Below, one piece after another: positions 7,257-14,955 of a DNA stretch of 36,684 nucleotides. How positions within the stretch are numbered: position 1 is the first letter of the stretch; each line of letters opens with the position of its first letter. Position numbers and translations under genes: made by a program. Source of the stretch: CAYORM01 sp964406375 (GTDB lineage Bacteria; Pseudomonadota; Alphaproteobacteria; DSM-16000; Inquilinaceae); assembly GCA_964406375.1 (NCBI GenBank), contig CAYORM010000026.1, forward strand, positions 1 through 36,684. The letters run 5' to 3'. The notes beneath the pieces were generated by a model, which was not told where the DNA came from, made no database searches, and was given only the letters and a program-made list of their open reading frames with translations.

Positions 7257-8227
7257 GCGCCCCCCCGTCCGCGCGAGATCGCGTTGAGGCAGACCGCGCC
7301 GACGAGGATGAGCCCGTAGGCGATCTGCAAGGCGAAGGTCGAGACGTTGAAGTAGGTCAGTGCGCTCTGCAGCAGGAAGATGTCGACCGCACCGATGAGT
7401 GCCGCGAGGAAGCCGCCGCGCCCGCCGGCGAGGCTGACCCCGCCGAGCGCGACGGCGGAGATCGCGATCAGAGTGAAGGTCGGACCGATCGTCGGGTCGG
7501 CGGAACCGATCAGCGCCGTCAGCAAGAGACCGCCCAGCCCGGCGAATAGGCCGGTCAGCACATAGGAGAGGATGCGGATCGCGGTCACCGGCACGCCGGC
7601 GGTATAGGCAGCACGGTCGTCGCTGCCGGTCGCCATCAGATGGTCATAGGCGGGGGTGCGGGTGAACAGCCACCAGAAGAGCGCGAGCATGAGGAGCGGC
7701 AGGAAGGACCATGGGCCGGCGAGCTCGCGCAGCCAGGCCGGAACCGTCCCCGAGGGCGCCGGCAGGATGGTCAGTGTCAGCCCCGACAGGACGAGATAGG
7801 TGCCGAGGGTGGCGACGATCGGCTGGATGCGCACCACCGCAGCGAGCAACCCGTTCACGAGGCCGATCACAGCGCCGATCGCCAGCGCCGCCGGGATGAC
7901 GATGAAGGGCGAAGCGATGCCGAGCCGCGTCAGCATCACCTCGACGATGATGCAGTTCACGAAACCCATCAGGGGTCCGACCGATACGTCGATCCCGCCA
8001 CGTCCGCCGAGGATCGCCGGCATCGAGGCGACGGAGGCGACGATCAGCGGTGCGGCGAGGCCGAGGGTGGTGCCCCAGGCGCTCGGCACGAACCGCGCCG
8101 TGTTGAGGATGATGTTGACGGCGAGCAGCACGATGAAAAGGCCGAGCGCCAGCGCGAGCTCGCCGCGCAACCGCATCGGCCAGCCGCGCCGCGCAGCGCC
8201 AGCCGGATCGGCCTGCCCTGCCGTCAT
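7253..8227 (-). CDS. CUT2 sugar ABC transporter permease 1 (RbsC-like)
   Basis: This 324-residue permease is a paralogue of its downstream partner. Its features are LGGRGGIDVSVGPLMGFVNC near residue 75, RIQPIVATLGTYLVLSG, the cytoplasmic-loop block DHLMATGSDDRAAYTAGVPV, and ALGGVSLAGGRGGFLAALIG. A 17-residue basic N-terminus precedes the first helix. The ATG overlaps the stop of the second ATPase gene by 4 bases (ATGA). Two distinct permeases rather than one homodimeric RbsC is a common CUT2 variation. Confidence 0.93.
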   Translation of the reverse strand: MTAGQADPAGAARRGWPMRLRGELALALGLFIVLLAVNIILNTARFVPSAWGTTLGLAAPLIVASVASMPAILGGRGGIDVSVGPLMGFVNCIIVEVMLTRLGIASPFIVIPAALAIGAVIGLVNGLLAAVVRIQPIVATLGTYLVLSGLTLTILPAPSGTVPAWLRELAGPWSFLPLLMLALFWWLFTRTPAYDHLMATGSDDRAAYTAGVPVTAIRILSYVLTGLFAGLGGLLLTALIGSADPTIGPTFTLIAISAVALGGVSLAGGRGGFLAALIGAVDIFLLQSALTYFNVSTFALQIAYGLILVGAVCLNAISRGRGGA

Positions 8228-9018
8228 GCCGCCCGCCCGAACATCGCCGCGATCACCGCATCATTGGTCATTGCCGGGCCGGCGAGGCGGGCGGCCACCT
8301 GCTTCTCGCGGAACACGACCGCCCGATCGCAGACGGCGAGGATCTCCTCAATCTCGGTCGACAGCACGATCAGCGCCATCCCCTCCTCGCGCGCGAGCTG
8401 CGTGAAGACGCCATAGAGCGCCTCGCGCGTCGGCAGGTCGACGCCGCGCGTCGGGTCGTTGAGCAGCAGGACGCGCGGCTCGCGCGCCAGCCAGCGGGCC
8501 AGCAGCACCTTCTGCTGGTTGCCGCCCGACAGGGCGGTAATCGGCGCATCGGGCGACGGGGCGACGATCGACAGGCGCTGGCGGAACATCTCATAGCGCT
8601 GCCGCCGGCGGCCCATGCCGATCAGCCCGAAGCGACAGTCGCGGCGGAGGGAGGCGAGCGCGAAATTGTCGGCGACCGAGAGCGAGGGGAAGATCCCGGT
8701 CGTCCGCCGGTCGCGCGGCAAATAGGCGATGCCGTGGCGTACCGCCTGACGGAAGCTGGCGACCGACACCGGCGGCGCGCCGCCCGGCCGGGCGGCCAGC
8801 ACGCGGCCCGCCAGCGGGCGATGCAGCCCGGCGAGCGTCTCGAGGAAGGCCTCCTGGCCGTGCGAATCGAGTCCGGCGAGGCCAACGATCTCGCCCGCCC
8901 GCACAGTATCGTCGATCGGCGCGCCACCCGGCGTCAGCACCACGCCCTCGACGGTCAGCAGTGAGGTGCCGGCCCGGTGCCCGCCGGCGGGGCGTGACGA
9001 CGCGGGTTCACGCATCAT
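8224..9018 (-). CDS. CUT2 ABC transporter ATPase, C-terminal-type domain as a separate protein
   Basis: This 264-residue protein corresponds to the second nucleotide-binding domain of RbsA/MglA-type ATPases, which are usually one chain of about 500 residues. It has the degenerate P-loop region typical of that domain (AGLDSHGQE, residues 48-56), YLPRDRRTTGIFPSLSVADN, a canonical signature LSGGNQQK (163-170) and a Walker B of unusual form (VLLLNDPTRGVD) with Asn for Asp and Asp for Glu. Its ATGATG start lies inside the last codons of the first-domain gene (11-base overlap, different frame), without a clear Shine-Dalgarno, so it is probably translationally coupled. It can be a true split gene or the product of an indel. 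Confidence 0.85.
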   Translation of the reverse strand: MMREPASSRPAGGHRAGTSLLTVEGVVLTPGGAPIDDTVRAGEIVGLAGLDSHGQEAFLETLAGLHRPLAGRVLAARPGGAPPVSVASFRQAVRHGIAYLPRDRRTTGIFPSLSVADNFALASLRRDCRFGLIGMGRRRQRYEMFRQRLSIVAPSPDAPITALSGGNQQKVLLARWLAREPRVLLLNDPTRGVDLPTREALYGVFTQLAREEGMALIVLSTEIEEILAVCDRAVVFREKQVAARLAGPAMTNDAVIAAMFGRAA

Positions 9019-9751
9019 GCTGGAGCCGCCGTGCCGTACCCGGGGCCATCAGGCGCAGCAGCGCATCGATCTCGAGATCGGCGCGCTCGACGGTGGCGAC
9101 CAGCCGGCCGCTGCGCAACACCGTCACGCGATGGGCAAGGCGCATCACCTCGTCCATGCGGTGGGAGATGAAGAGGATCAATCCGCCTTCGGCAGCGAAG
9201 CGCTCCATCGCGGTGAACACCGTTTCGCGGTCGTTGAAATCGAGCGCCGCGGTCACCTCGTCGAGGATCAAGATCCGTGGCTGGCGGATGATCGCCCGCG
9301 CCAGCACGATGAGCTGCCGTGCCGCGAGCGGCAGGTCGCCGGCCCGCGCCCCGAGATCGATCGGCGTCCGCGCCACCTGGGCGAGCGCGCTTGCCGCCGC
9401 GTCGCGCCGCTCGGCACGCGGCAACCGCCGTCGGAACAGCGCGTCGTAGCCGAGCAGGATGTTGTCGACGACCGAACGGTCGGGCGCGACGAGCACCTCC
9501 TGGAAGACCGTCCCGACGCCGAGCATGAGCATGGCGCGCGGCTCGTAGCGCTCGACTGGTCTGCCGTCGACCAGCACCGCGCCGCGCGACGGCACGGTGA
9601 TGCCCGAGAGCAGCTTGACCAGAGTGCTCTTGCCCGAGCCGTTCTCGCCCAGGACCACATGAATGCTGCCGCGCTGGAAGGTCTCGGACGCCCCATCGAG
9701 GGCGACCGTCTCGCCATAGCGCTTGGACAGGTCGCGGATCGCCAGCATCAC
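9008..9751 (-). CDS. CUT2 ABC transporter ATPase, N-terminal-type domain as a separate protein
   Basis: This 247-residue protein equals the first nucleotide-binding domain of RbsA/MglA. It has Walker A GENGSGKST (35-43), Q-loop at TVFQE (about 84), Walker B ILILDE (160-165) and H-loop FISHR (about 197). The signature position reads LPLAARQ instead of an LSGGQ-like motif, as in first domains of this family, but here it also lacks the usual Ser. It ends RRLQHDA just where the linker to the second domain would begin. A heterodimer with 8224-9018 would assemble one good ATP site (this Walker A/B plus the partner LSGGN) and one degenerate site. It follows the binding-protein gene after a 67-base gap holding a strong hairpin. 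Confidence 0.87.
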   Translation of the reverse strand: MMLAIRDLSKRYGETVALDGASETFQRGSIHVVLGENGSGKSTLVKLLSGITVPSRGAVLVDGRPVERYEPRAMLMLGVGTVFQEVLVAPDRSVVDNILLGYDALFRRRLPRAERRDAAASALAQVARTPIDLGARAGDLPLAARQLIVLARAIIRQPRILILDEVTAALDFNDRETVFTAMERFAAEGGLILFISHRMDEVMRLAHRVTVLRSGRLVATVERADLEIDALLRLMAPGTARRLQHDA

Positions 9752-9770
9752 GCCCCGCCGGCCGGACGGC

Positions 9771-9799
9771 GCGACGCCGGGGACGAGCCCCGGCGTCGC
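9771..9799 (-). repeat. 12-bp perfect-stem hairpin between binding-protein and ATPase genes
   Basis: GCGACGCCGGGG (9771-9782) and CCCCGGCGTCGC (9788-9799) are perfectly complementary around a 5-base loop. No U-tract follows in the direction of transcription. In other sugar operons such intercistronic hairpins protect the upstream binding-protein mRNA and raise its dosage over the transporter genes, and that role is inferred here. Confidence 0.6.
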
Positions 9800-9818
9800 T
9801 GACCGTGAACCGAACCGC

Positions 9819-11018
9819 TCACTCCGCCGCCGCGCACGGATCGGGCGTGTCGGCGTAGTCGAACAGCGCGACCGGCGCGGGGTTCTCGAAATACCCGTCC
9901 ATCAGCTCGTCGGGCAGCGGGTCCTGCGGCGCCACCGGGAAGACCGAGACGGCGTCCGGCGTCATGCACTCACGATACCACTCGCCCAGCTCGTCATTAT
10001 GGACGGCCGGCACCGGCACCATGATAGTGTTCACCTTCGGGTTCTGGCCCTCGAGCACACGCACCGCGACGCGGAACAGCGTCTGCGCCGTCCAGGAGGG
10101 CATCAGCGCGCCGCCCTCGAAGCGGAAGGTGTCCTGGTTCTCATGCCAGTAGCCGAGCGCGTCGCCCGAGATGCTGCCGGTGATCAGCGGCACCTCGCGG
10201 CCAGCCTGGACGAAGGCCTCCGCGACGACCCGCGCCTCGCTGCCCGAGGTCCAGACGGCGTGGATCGGCTGCGGATTGGTCGCCAGCACCTGCAGCACCA
10301 CTGACTTGGTGACATTCGCCGTCCAGTTGCCGTTGACGTCGCGCACGACGTTGATGCCCGGCGCCTCGGCGAAGGCTGCATCCGCACCCTCGCGCTGCTG
10401 CGCCACCAGCGGGCTGCCGGCGATGCCCTCGACGCGCAGCACGTTCCCTTCGCCGCCGAGATCGTCGACGATCGCCTTGGCAAGGTCGTAGCCGAAGGCC
10501 ACGTAGTTCGAATCAACGTTGATTGCATAGGGGCTGGTGACGGCACCGGCCCCGGTGATGAACGGAATGCCCGCCTGATAGGCCGCCTCGATCGCGCCGT
10601 TCAGCGCAGTCGAGGATCCGGCGAAAGAGGTGATGACGCTGCAGCCCTTGTCGATGAAGGCCTGGATCTGAGCGATCTGCCGGCTGACATCGCCATTCGA
10701 GTCCGACATCTCGAAATCGGTCACCCAGCCCTGCTCGATGTAGAGGCCGACCAGCCGCTCGAGCTCCTGCGTCACCGACACCCGCCAGGGATTGCCCTGA
10801 TAGGACTCCGAATGACACCACTTCCACGGCTTGGGCGGCATCTCCATGTCGCCATAGGCGGCCGCCTGGATGGTGTCCTCCACACCGGCATAGAGCGCCT
10901 GCAACTCGGGCGGCAGCGCCGAGAGCGGCCCGTCGGCCGATTGTGCGTGAGCAGCCGTGACCAGCCCGATGGCCATGACGGCGGCCGTGCTGAGCAGCGT
11001 CGCCTTGGATGTCCTCAT
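9819..11018 (-). CDS. CUT2 ABC transporter sugar-binding protein, periplasmic
   Basis: This 399-residue periplasmic protein has a Sec signal peptide (MRTSKATLLSTAAVMAIGLV...AHAQ, cleavage after about residue 26). The Peripla_BP_4 (RbsB-like) fold follows: HSESYQGNPWR near the N-domain start, GDVSRQIAQIQAFIDKGCSV, the GAVTSPYAINVDSN hinge-side region, GEGNVLRVEGIAGSP and IHAVWTSGSEARVVAEAFVQ. The ATG at 11018 was chosen for the signal peptide and the AGGGAGGGAC Shine-Dalgarno; the frame upstream to 11171 is not coding-like. It is longer than RbsB (about 300 residues), as in several rhizobial homologues. It is the first gene of the importer operon. Confidence 0.94.
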   Translation of the reverse strand: MRTSKATLLSTAAVMAIGLVTAAHAQSADGPLSALPPELQALYAGVEDTIQAAAYGDMEMPPKPWKWCHSESYQGNPWRVSVTQELERLVGLYIEQGWVTDFEMSDSNGDVSRQIAQIQAFIDKGCSVITSFAGSSTALNGAIEAAYQAGIPFITGAGAVTSPYAINVDSNYVAFGYDLAKAIVDDLGGEGNVLRVEGIAGSPLVAQQREGADAAFAEAPGINVVRDVNGNWTANVTKSVVLQVLATNPQPIHAVWTSGSEARVVAEAFVQAGREVPLITGSISGDALGYWHENQDTFRFEGGALMPSWTAQTLFRVAVRVLEGQNPKVNTIMVPVPAVHNDELGEWYRECMTPDAVSVFPVAPQDPLPDELMDGYFENPAPVALFDYADTPDPCAAAE

Positions 11019-11080
11019 CTCGTCCCTCCCTTTCGAAGCGCGATGCCTTTGGTCCGTTGCTACCCCCGACGGGGCGATAT

Positions 11081-11094
11081 GGGAATCGATTGGC
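11081..11094. promoter_or_regulatory. LacI-type operator candidate before the CUT2 operon
   Basis: The palindromic core AATCGATT (11084-11091) fits the AANCGNTT core recognised by many LacI-family regulators; the flanking bases are less symmetric. It lies about 65 bases upstream of the binding-protein ATG. The only LacI-family gene in the window is at 1369-2433. Confidence 0.4.
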
Positions 11095-11164
11095 ACGCGC
11101 CGGTTGTGCTGGCGTCTGTCCGCCCAGACTGGTTCGATGGTAGTCGCTTCATATAAGGGATCAA

Positions 11165-11180
11165 GGTTCATATACGAACC
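11165..11180. promoter_or_regulatory. Near-perfect palindrome in the divergent control region
   Basis: GGTTCATATACGAACC is a 16-base inverted repeat with one mismatched pair. It lies in the 257-base gap between the CUT2 binding-protein gene and the divergent lactonase gene, and a second TTCATATA copy occurs 19 bases earlier (11148-11155). It is AT-rich against a 70 percent GC background and suits an operator or promoter. The regulator is unknown. Confidence 0.4.
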
Positions 11181-11275
11181 GACCGGGCAAGCGCAGCGCG
11201 GGCGACAGCGATGGCGGAAGCGGGCATCCTGCGGGGGAGGCGGGCTCCGCCGGCGGAGGACAGGAGGAAGACCGG

Positions 11276-12394
11276 ATGGGCGAAGTGACTTTGGCGTTCG
11301 TGGGCAGCCTCAACCGCGAGGCGCCCTACTTCCAGGGCGCGCGCGGCGAGGGCATCGCCGTGCTGCGCTATGACGAGGCAACGGGCAGGCTCGAACCCCT
11401 GTCGGTGACGGGCGGCATCGACAACCCGACCTTCCTGACGGTCGATGCGGCACGCCGGACCCTCTATGCGACCAGCGAGGTGTTCGGCTGGAACGAAGGC
11501 ACCGTGACCGCCTACCGGATCGACGCGGCCGCAGGCACGCTGCACTACATAAACAAGCAGCCGACCGAGGGCAGCATCACCGCTTATTGCGCGATCGACC
11601 GCAGCGGCCGGCATCTGCTGGTCGCCAATTACGCGCACGGGATCGCCGGTGAGGTGCCGGGCCACAGCGTCGTCGCCTTGCCGATCCGCGAGGATGGCGG
11701 GCTCGGCCCCATCGCCTCGAGCCGCACGCATGAGGGGTCGGGCCCCGATCCGGTGCGACAGACCACCCCGCACGCCCATTGCGCGGTGCCGGCCCCGGAC
11801 GGCACCACCATCGCGGTCGCCGATCTCGGCATCGATGCGATCATCAGCCACCGCTTCGATGCCGAGACGGGACGGTTCACCGGCGAGCCCGCAGGACGAG
11901 CGGTATTGCCGCCCGGCGCCGGGCCGCGCCATCTCGTCTTCCATCCGTCCGGGCGATTTGCCTATGTGGTGGCCGAGCTCGGCTCTGCCATCTATGCGCT
12001 GGCGGCGGATCCGGCCGGTGGCCTGTCGGTTCTCCACAGCCTGCCGATGCTGCCCGAAGGCTTCACCGGCACCAATCACTGCGCCGACATCCATCTGACG
12101 CCAGACGGCCGCTTCCTTTATGCGTCCAACCGCGGCCATGACAGCATCGCCTGCTTCGCGGTCGACGCCGGGACCGGGCATCTGTCGGCGATCGGCCACC
12201 ATCCGAGCGGGGGATCGACGCCACGCAATTTCGCGGTCGATCCGGCGGGCCGCTTCCTGCTGGTCGCCAACCAGAACGGCGATACGATCGTCACCCTGGC
12301 GATCGATCAGGCGACCGGCACGCTGTCGGATACCGGCCATCGCCTGCCGATCGGCACGCCGATGTGCGTGAAGCTGGCCCGGTTTGCGATCTGA
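11276..12394 (+). CDS. Lactonase family beta-propeller protein (6-phosphogluconolactonase/YbhE-like)
   Basis: This 372-residue cytoplasmic seven-bladed beta-propeller of the Lactonase family (PF10282; E. coli Pgl/YbhE) presumably opens a sugar lactone. Blade repeats are visible as FAYVVAELGSAIYALAADPA, FLYASNRGHDSIACFAVD and FLLVANQNGDTIVTLAID. Other family blocks are GPRHLVFHPSGRF, and HAHCAVPAPDG and NHCADIHLTPDGRF with conserved His residues. The ATG has AGGAGG 8 bases upstream. It is divergent from the CUT2 importer, which suggests that the imported sugar is oxidised to a lactone and then hydrolysed here; the dehydrogenase is not in the window. It could also be the housekeeping phosphogluconolactonase. 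Confidence 0.9.
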   Translation: MGEVTLAFVGSLNREAPYFQGARGEGIAVLRYDEATGRLEPLSVTGGIDNPTFLTVDAARRTLYATSEVFGWNEGTVTAYRIDAAAGTLHYINKQPTEGSITAYCAIDRSGRHLLVANYAHGIAGEVPGHSVVALPIREDGGLGPIASSRTHEGSGPDPVRQTTPHAHCAVPAPDGTTIAVADLGIDAIISHRFDAETGRFTGEPAGRAVLPPGAGPRHLVFHPSGRFAYVVAELGSAIYALAADPAGGLSVLHSLPMLPEGFTGTNHCADIHLTPDGRFLYASNRGHDSIACFAVDAGTGHLSAIGHHPSGGSTPRNFAVDPAGRFLLVANQNGDTIVTLAIDQATGTLSDTGHRLPIGTPMCVKLARFAI

Positions 12395-12409
12395 CCGGCA
12401 GGACGCGCC

Positions 12410-13993
12410 TCAATAGGCGATGGCGTTGCCGTCCTTGCGCGGGTCGGAACCGGCGGCGAGGACGGCACCGCCCTGCGCGAGGAGGATGGCCTGTCCGCCG
12501 CCCCAGGGTTCCTCGGCCCGGCGGACGGCATGGCCGCGGGCGACGAGCCCGGCGAGGACCGTCTCAGGGATGCCGGTCTCGGCCTCGAACACGCCGTCGC
12601 AGCGCATCCCCCGCGGGTGGTCGATCGCCTGCTGCACGTCCATGCCGAAATCGACGATGTTCTGGAGCACCTGCACCTGCCCGATCGGCTGGTAGATGCC
12701 GCCCATCACGCCGAAGCTCAGCAGCGGCGCGCCGTCGCGCATGGCAAAGCCCGGGATGATGGTGTGCAGCGGCCGCTTGCGCGGCGCGAGCTGGTTCGGA
12801 TGCCCTTCGGCGAGCACGAAGCCGCTACCGCGGTTCTGGAAGACGACCCCGGTGCGCGGGCAGACCTTGCCCGAGCCGAAGGAGTGGAAGACCGAATTGA
12901 TCAGCGAACAGCAGTTGCGGTCGCGGTCGACGACGGTGACGTAGACGGTGTCGCGCTGACGGATCATCAGCGCCGGATCGATGTCGGGGCCGGCCTGTCG
13001 CGGGTCGATCCGGTCGCGCAGACCGTCGAGGAAGGCATCCGACAGCAGGCGGTCGACCGGCACCTCGGCATGGTCGGGATCGGCGACCACCGCGTCGCGC
13101 AGGCCATAGGCGAGGCGCGCCGCCTCGATCTGCAGATGGTAGCGATCGACCCCTGCCGGATCGAGACCGGCATGATCGAAGCCGCGCAGCAGGCCGAGCA
13201 TCAGCAGCGCCGTGATCCCCTGCCCGTTCGGCGGGATCTGGAAGACCTCGACGCCGCGATAGTCGAGCGAGATCGGCGTCACCGGCCGCCCCGACAACGC
13301 CGCGAAATCCTCGAGCTCGTGCATGCCGCCGAGAGCCTGCAGCGAGGCGACCATGTCGCGGGCGATGTCGCCCGCATAGAAGGCGTCGCGGCCGCCATCG
13401 GCGAGGCGGCGCAGCGTCCGGGCGAGGATCGGCAACCGCACGACATCACCCGGCTTCGGCGCGGCACCGTCGAAGAGATACTGCGCGGCCGCGCCCGGGT
13501 CCCGGGCGAGGCGCGGCACCTCCATCGCCCAGTCCTGCGCCACCCGCGCATGGACGACGAAGCCGCGCTCGGCCGCCTCGATCGAGGGCGCGAGGATGTC
13601 GGCGAGGCTACGCGTGCCATGCGCGCGGAGCAGCCGGTCCCAGGCGTCGATGGCACCTGGCACCGTCACGGCGTGGATGCTGTCGGGCGAGACAGCAGGC
13701 TCGCCCGACAGCCGTGCCGGCGTCAGGCCGGCCGGCGACCAACCCGATCCGTTGAAGGCATGCAGGCGCCGCTCGTCGGCGCGCCAGATGAAGGCGAAGC
13801 AGTCGCCACCGATGCCGGTGCTCTGTGGCTCGATCACGCCCTGCAGCGCGCAGGCGGTAATCGCCGCATCAACGGCGTTGCCGCCCGACCGCAGCACCTC
13901 GATCGCCGCGAGGGTCGCGAGCGGGTGCGAGGTCGCGGCAGCACCGCCGGTGCCGTAGACGACGGATCGGCCGGGGGTCTGGAAGTCACGCAT
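12410..13993 (-). CDS. Gamma-glutamyltransferase family protein, cytoplasmic type
   Basis: This 527-residue Ntn-hydrolase of the gamma-glutamyltranspeptidase family is made as a precursor that self-cleaves before a catalytic Thr, here the Thr of RQRDTVYVTVVDRDRN (about residue 349). Other family blocks are TSHPLATLAAIEVLRSGGNA at the N-terminus, GIGGDCF, PPNGQGITALLML in the large subunit, and PRKRPLHTIIPGF and FGVMGGIYQPIGQVQ in the small subunit. No signal peptide is seen, unlike periplasmic Ggt. The ATG at 13993 was chosen over GTG at 14005 because GAGGCAGG precedes it properly. It follows pfkB by 20 bases, so it probably acts on the same substrate, cleaving an amide or gamma-glutamyl bond. 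Confidence 0.9.
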   Translation of the reverse strand: MRDFQTPGRSVVYGTGGAAATSHPLATLAAIEVLRSGGNAVDAAITACALQGVIEPQSTGIGGDCFAFIWRADERRLHAFNGSGWSPAGLTPARLSGEPAVSPDSIHAVTVPGAIDAWDRLLRAHGTRSLADILAPSIEAAERGFVVHARVAQDWAMEVPRLARDPGAAAQYLFDGAAPKPGDVVRLPILARTLRRLADGGRDAFYAGDIARDMVASLQALGGMHELEDFAALSGRPVTPISLDYRGVEVFQIPPNGQGITALLMLGLLRGFDHAGLDPAGVDRYHLQIEAARLAYGLRDAVVADPDHAEVPVDRLLSDAFLDGLRDRIDPRQAGPDIDPALMIRQRDTVYVTVVDRDRNCCSLINSVFHSFGSGKVCPRTGVVFQNRGSGFVLAEGHPNQLAPRKRPLHTIIPGFAMRDGAPLLSFGVMGGIYQPIGQVQVLQNIVDFGMDVQQAIDHPRGMRCDGVFEAETGIPETVLAGLVARGHAVRRAEEPWGGGQAILLAQGGAVLAAGSDPRKDGNAIAY

Positions 13994-14013
13994 GCCCTGC
14001 CTCACTGCCGGTG

Positions 14014-14955
14014 TCAGACAGGACGAGTCTCGGCCGATGGCACCGTGGCCGTCTCCGGCCGATCGATGCGGCGCGGATGGGTCGACACGGCACGCGAGGC
14101 CACGGCGACCGCCGCCTCGAGTGCCGCCGCGAGATCGTCCCGCATGGTCCAGGCGTCGAGGAAGGCGGCGTCGAACACATCGCCCGCGCCGATCGTATCG
14201 ATCACCGTGACGGATGGTGCAGCGACTTCGTGCCGCTCGCCGCAGCGCCGGCCGATGGCACCCGCCGGCCCGCGCTTGGTGATCACGACCGCCCCCTCGC
14301 CCATTTGCCGCGCGATCGCCTCGCCCGCGGCCTCCACATCGGCAAGGCCCGTCAGGCTAGTCGTCTCGATCTCATTGAACAGGACGATGTCGCAGCCGCG
14401 CAGCCAGCCAGCCACGCGTTCGCGGAGCGCCACCGTCCAACCCTCCGGCGGCCAGCCCGTATCGATCGCGACCATCGCGCCGCGCCGGCGGATCTCCGCG
14501 ATCAGCGCCTCGTAATGGGTGAGAAGGCGCGGGGTGAGGAAGGCACCGAGCAGGAGCACGACATCGCCGGGCCGGATCGTCGCGAGATCCGGCTCGAGAT
14601 GCGGCAGGTCGAGCGCCGCGAGATGCCCCTCGGTGGTCAGGAAGGTGCGCTCCCTGTTGGGATGGACCACACCAACCGAGAGCGTCGTCGCCGCGGCGAT
14701 GCGGCCGTGGCGGAAGGCGTCGGCGCCGAGCTGATCCGCCAGCCACCGGCCGAAGACGTCGTCGCCGCAATTGCCGTAGAGGCGGTAGGGCGTGCCCAGC
14801 GCGGCAAAGGTCAGCGCCACATTGCCGGCTTCGCCGCCGACCCTGATCTCGGAATGCGGCAGCACGATCTCGGTGCCGGGCTGCGGCCAGCCGGCGAGCG
14901 GCCCCATGATCAGGTCGACATTGACGTTCCCGATCACATGGACCGTCGGCCGCAT
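14014..14955 (-). CDS. PfkB-family carbohydrate kinase
   Basis: This 313-residue ribokinase-fold kinase phosphorylates a sugar or sugar derivative with ATP. Family marks are GNVNVDLI at the N-terminus, VGGEAGNVALTFAALG (PfkB signature 1 region), VITKRGPAGA, and DTIGAGDVFDAAFLDAW (signature 2) with the catalytic-base Asp and anion-hole GAGD. Its ATG overlaps the SIS gene stop by one base (TGATG), so the two are tightly coupled. The pair SIS plus PfkB is the arrangement of FrlB (deglycase) and FrlD (kinase) for fructoselysine and other Amadori compounds. This is a contextual analogy, and the true substrate is unknown. Confidence 0.9.
   Translation of the reverse strand: MRPTVHVIGNVNVDLIMGPLAGWPQPGTEIVLPHSEIRVGGEAGNVALTFAALGTPYRLYGNCGDDVFGRWLADQLGADAFRHGRIAAATTLSVGVVHPNRERTFLTTEGHLAALDLPHLEPDLATIRPGDVVLLLGAFLTPRLLTHYEALIAEIRRRGAMVAIDTGWPPEGWTVALRERVAGWLRGCDIVLFNEIETTSLTGLADVEAAGEAIARQMGEGAVVITKRGPAGAIGRRCGERHEVAAPSVTVIDTIGAGDVFDAAFLDAWTMRDDLAAALEAAVAVASRAVSTHPRRIDRPETATVPSAETRPV

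Noticed and set aside
9008..9018. Programmed ribosomal frameshifting to make a fused CUT2 ATPase
   Set aside because: No slippery heptamer or downstream stem is seen at the overlap, and a start codon for the second gene is present. Split genes or an indel are simpler.
12530..14515. A 661-codon plus-strand frame
   Set aside because: It is antisense to the GGT and PfkB genes, both with intact catalytic motifs. There is no recognisable domain and no ribosome site.
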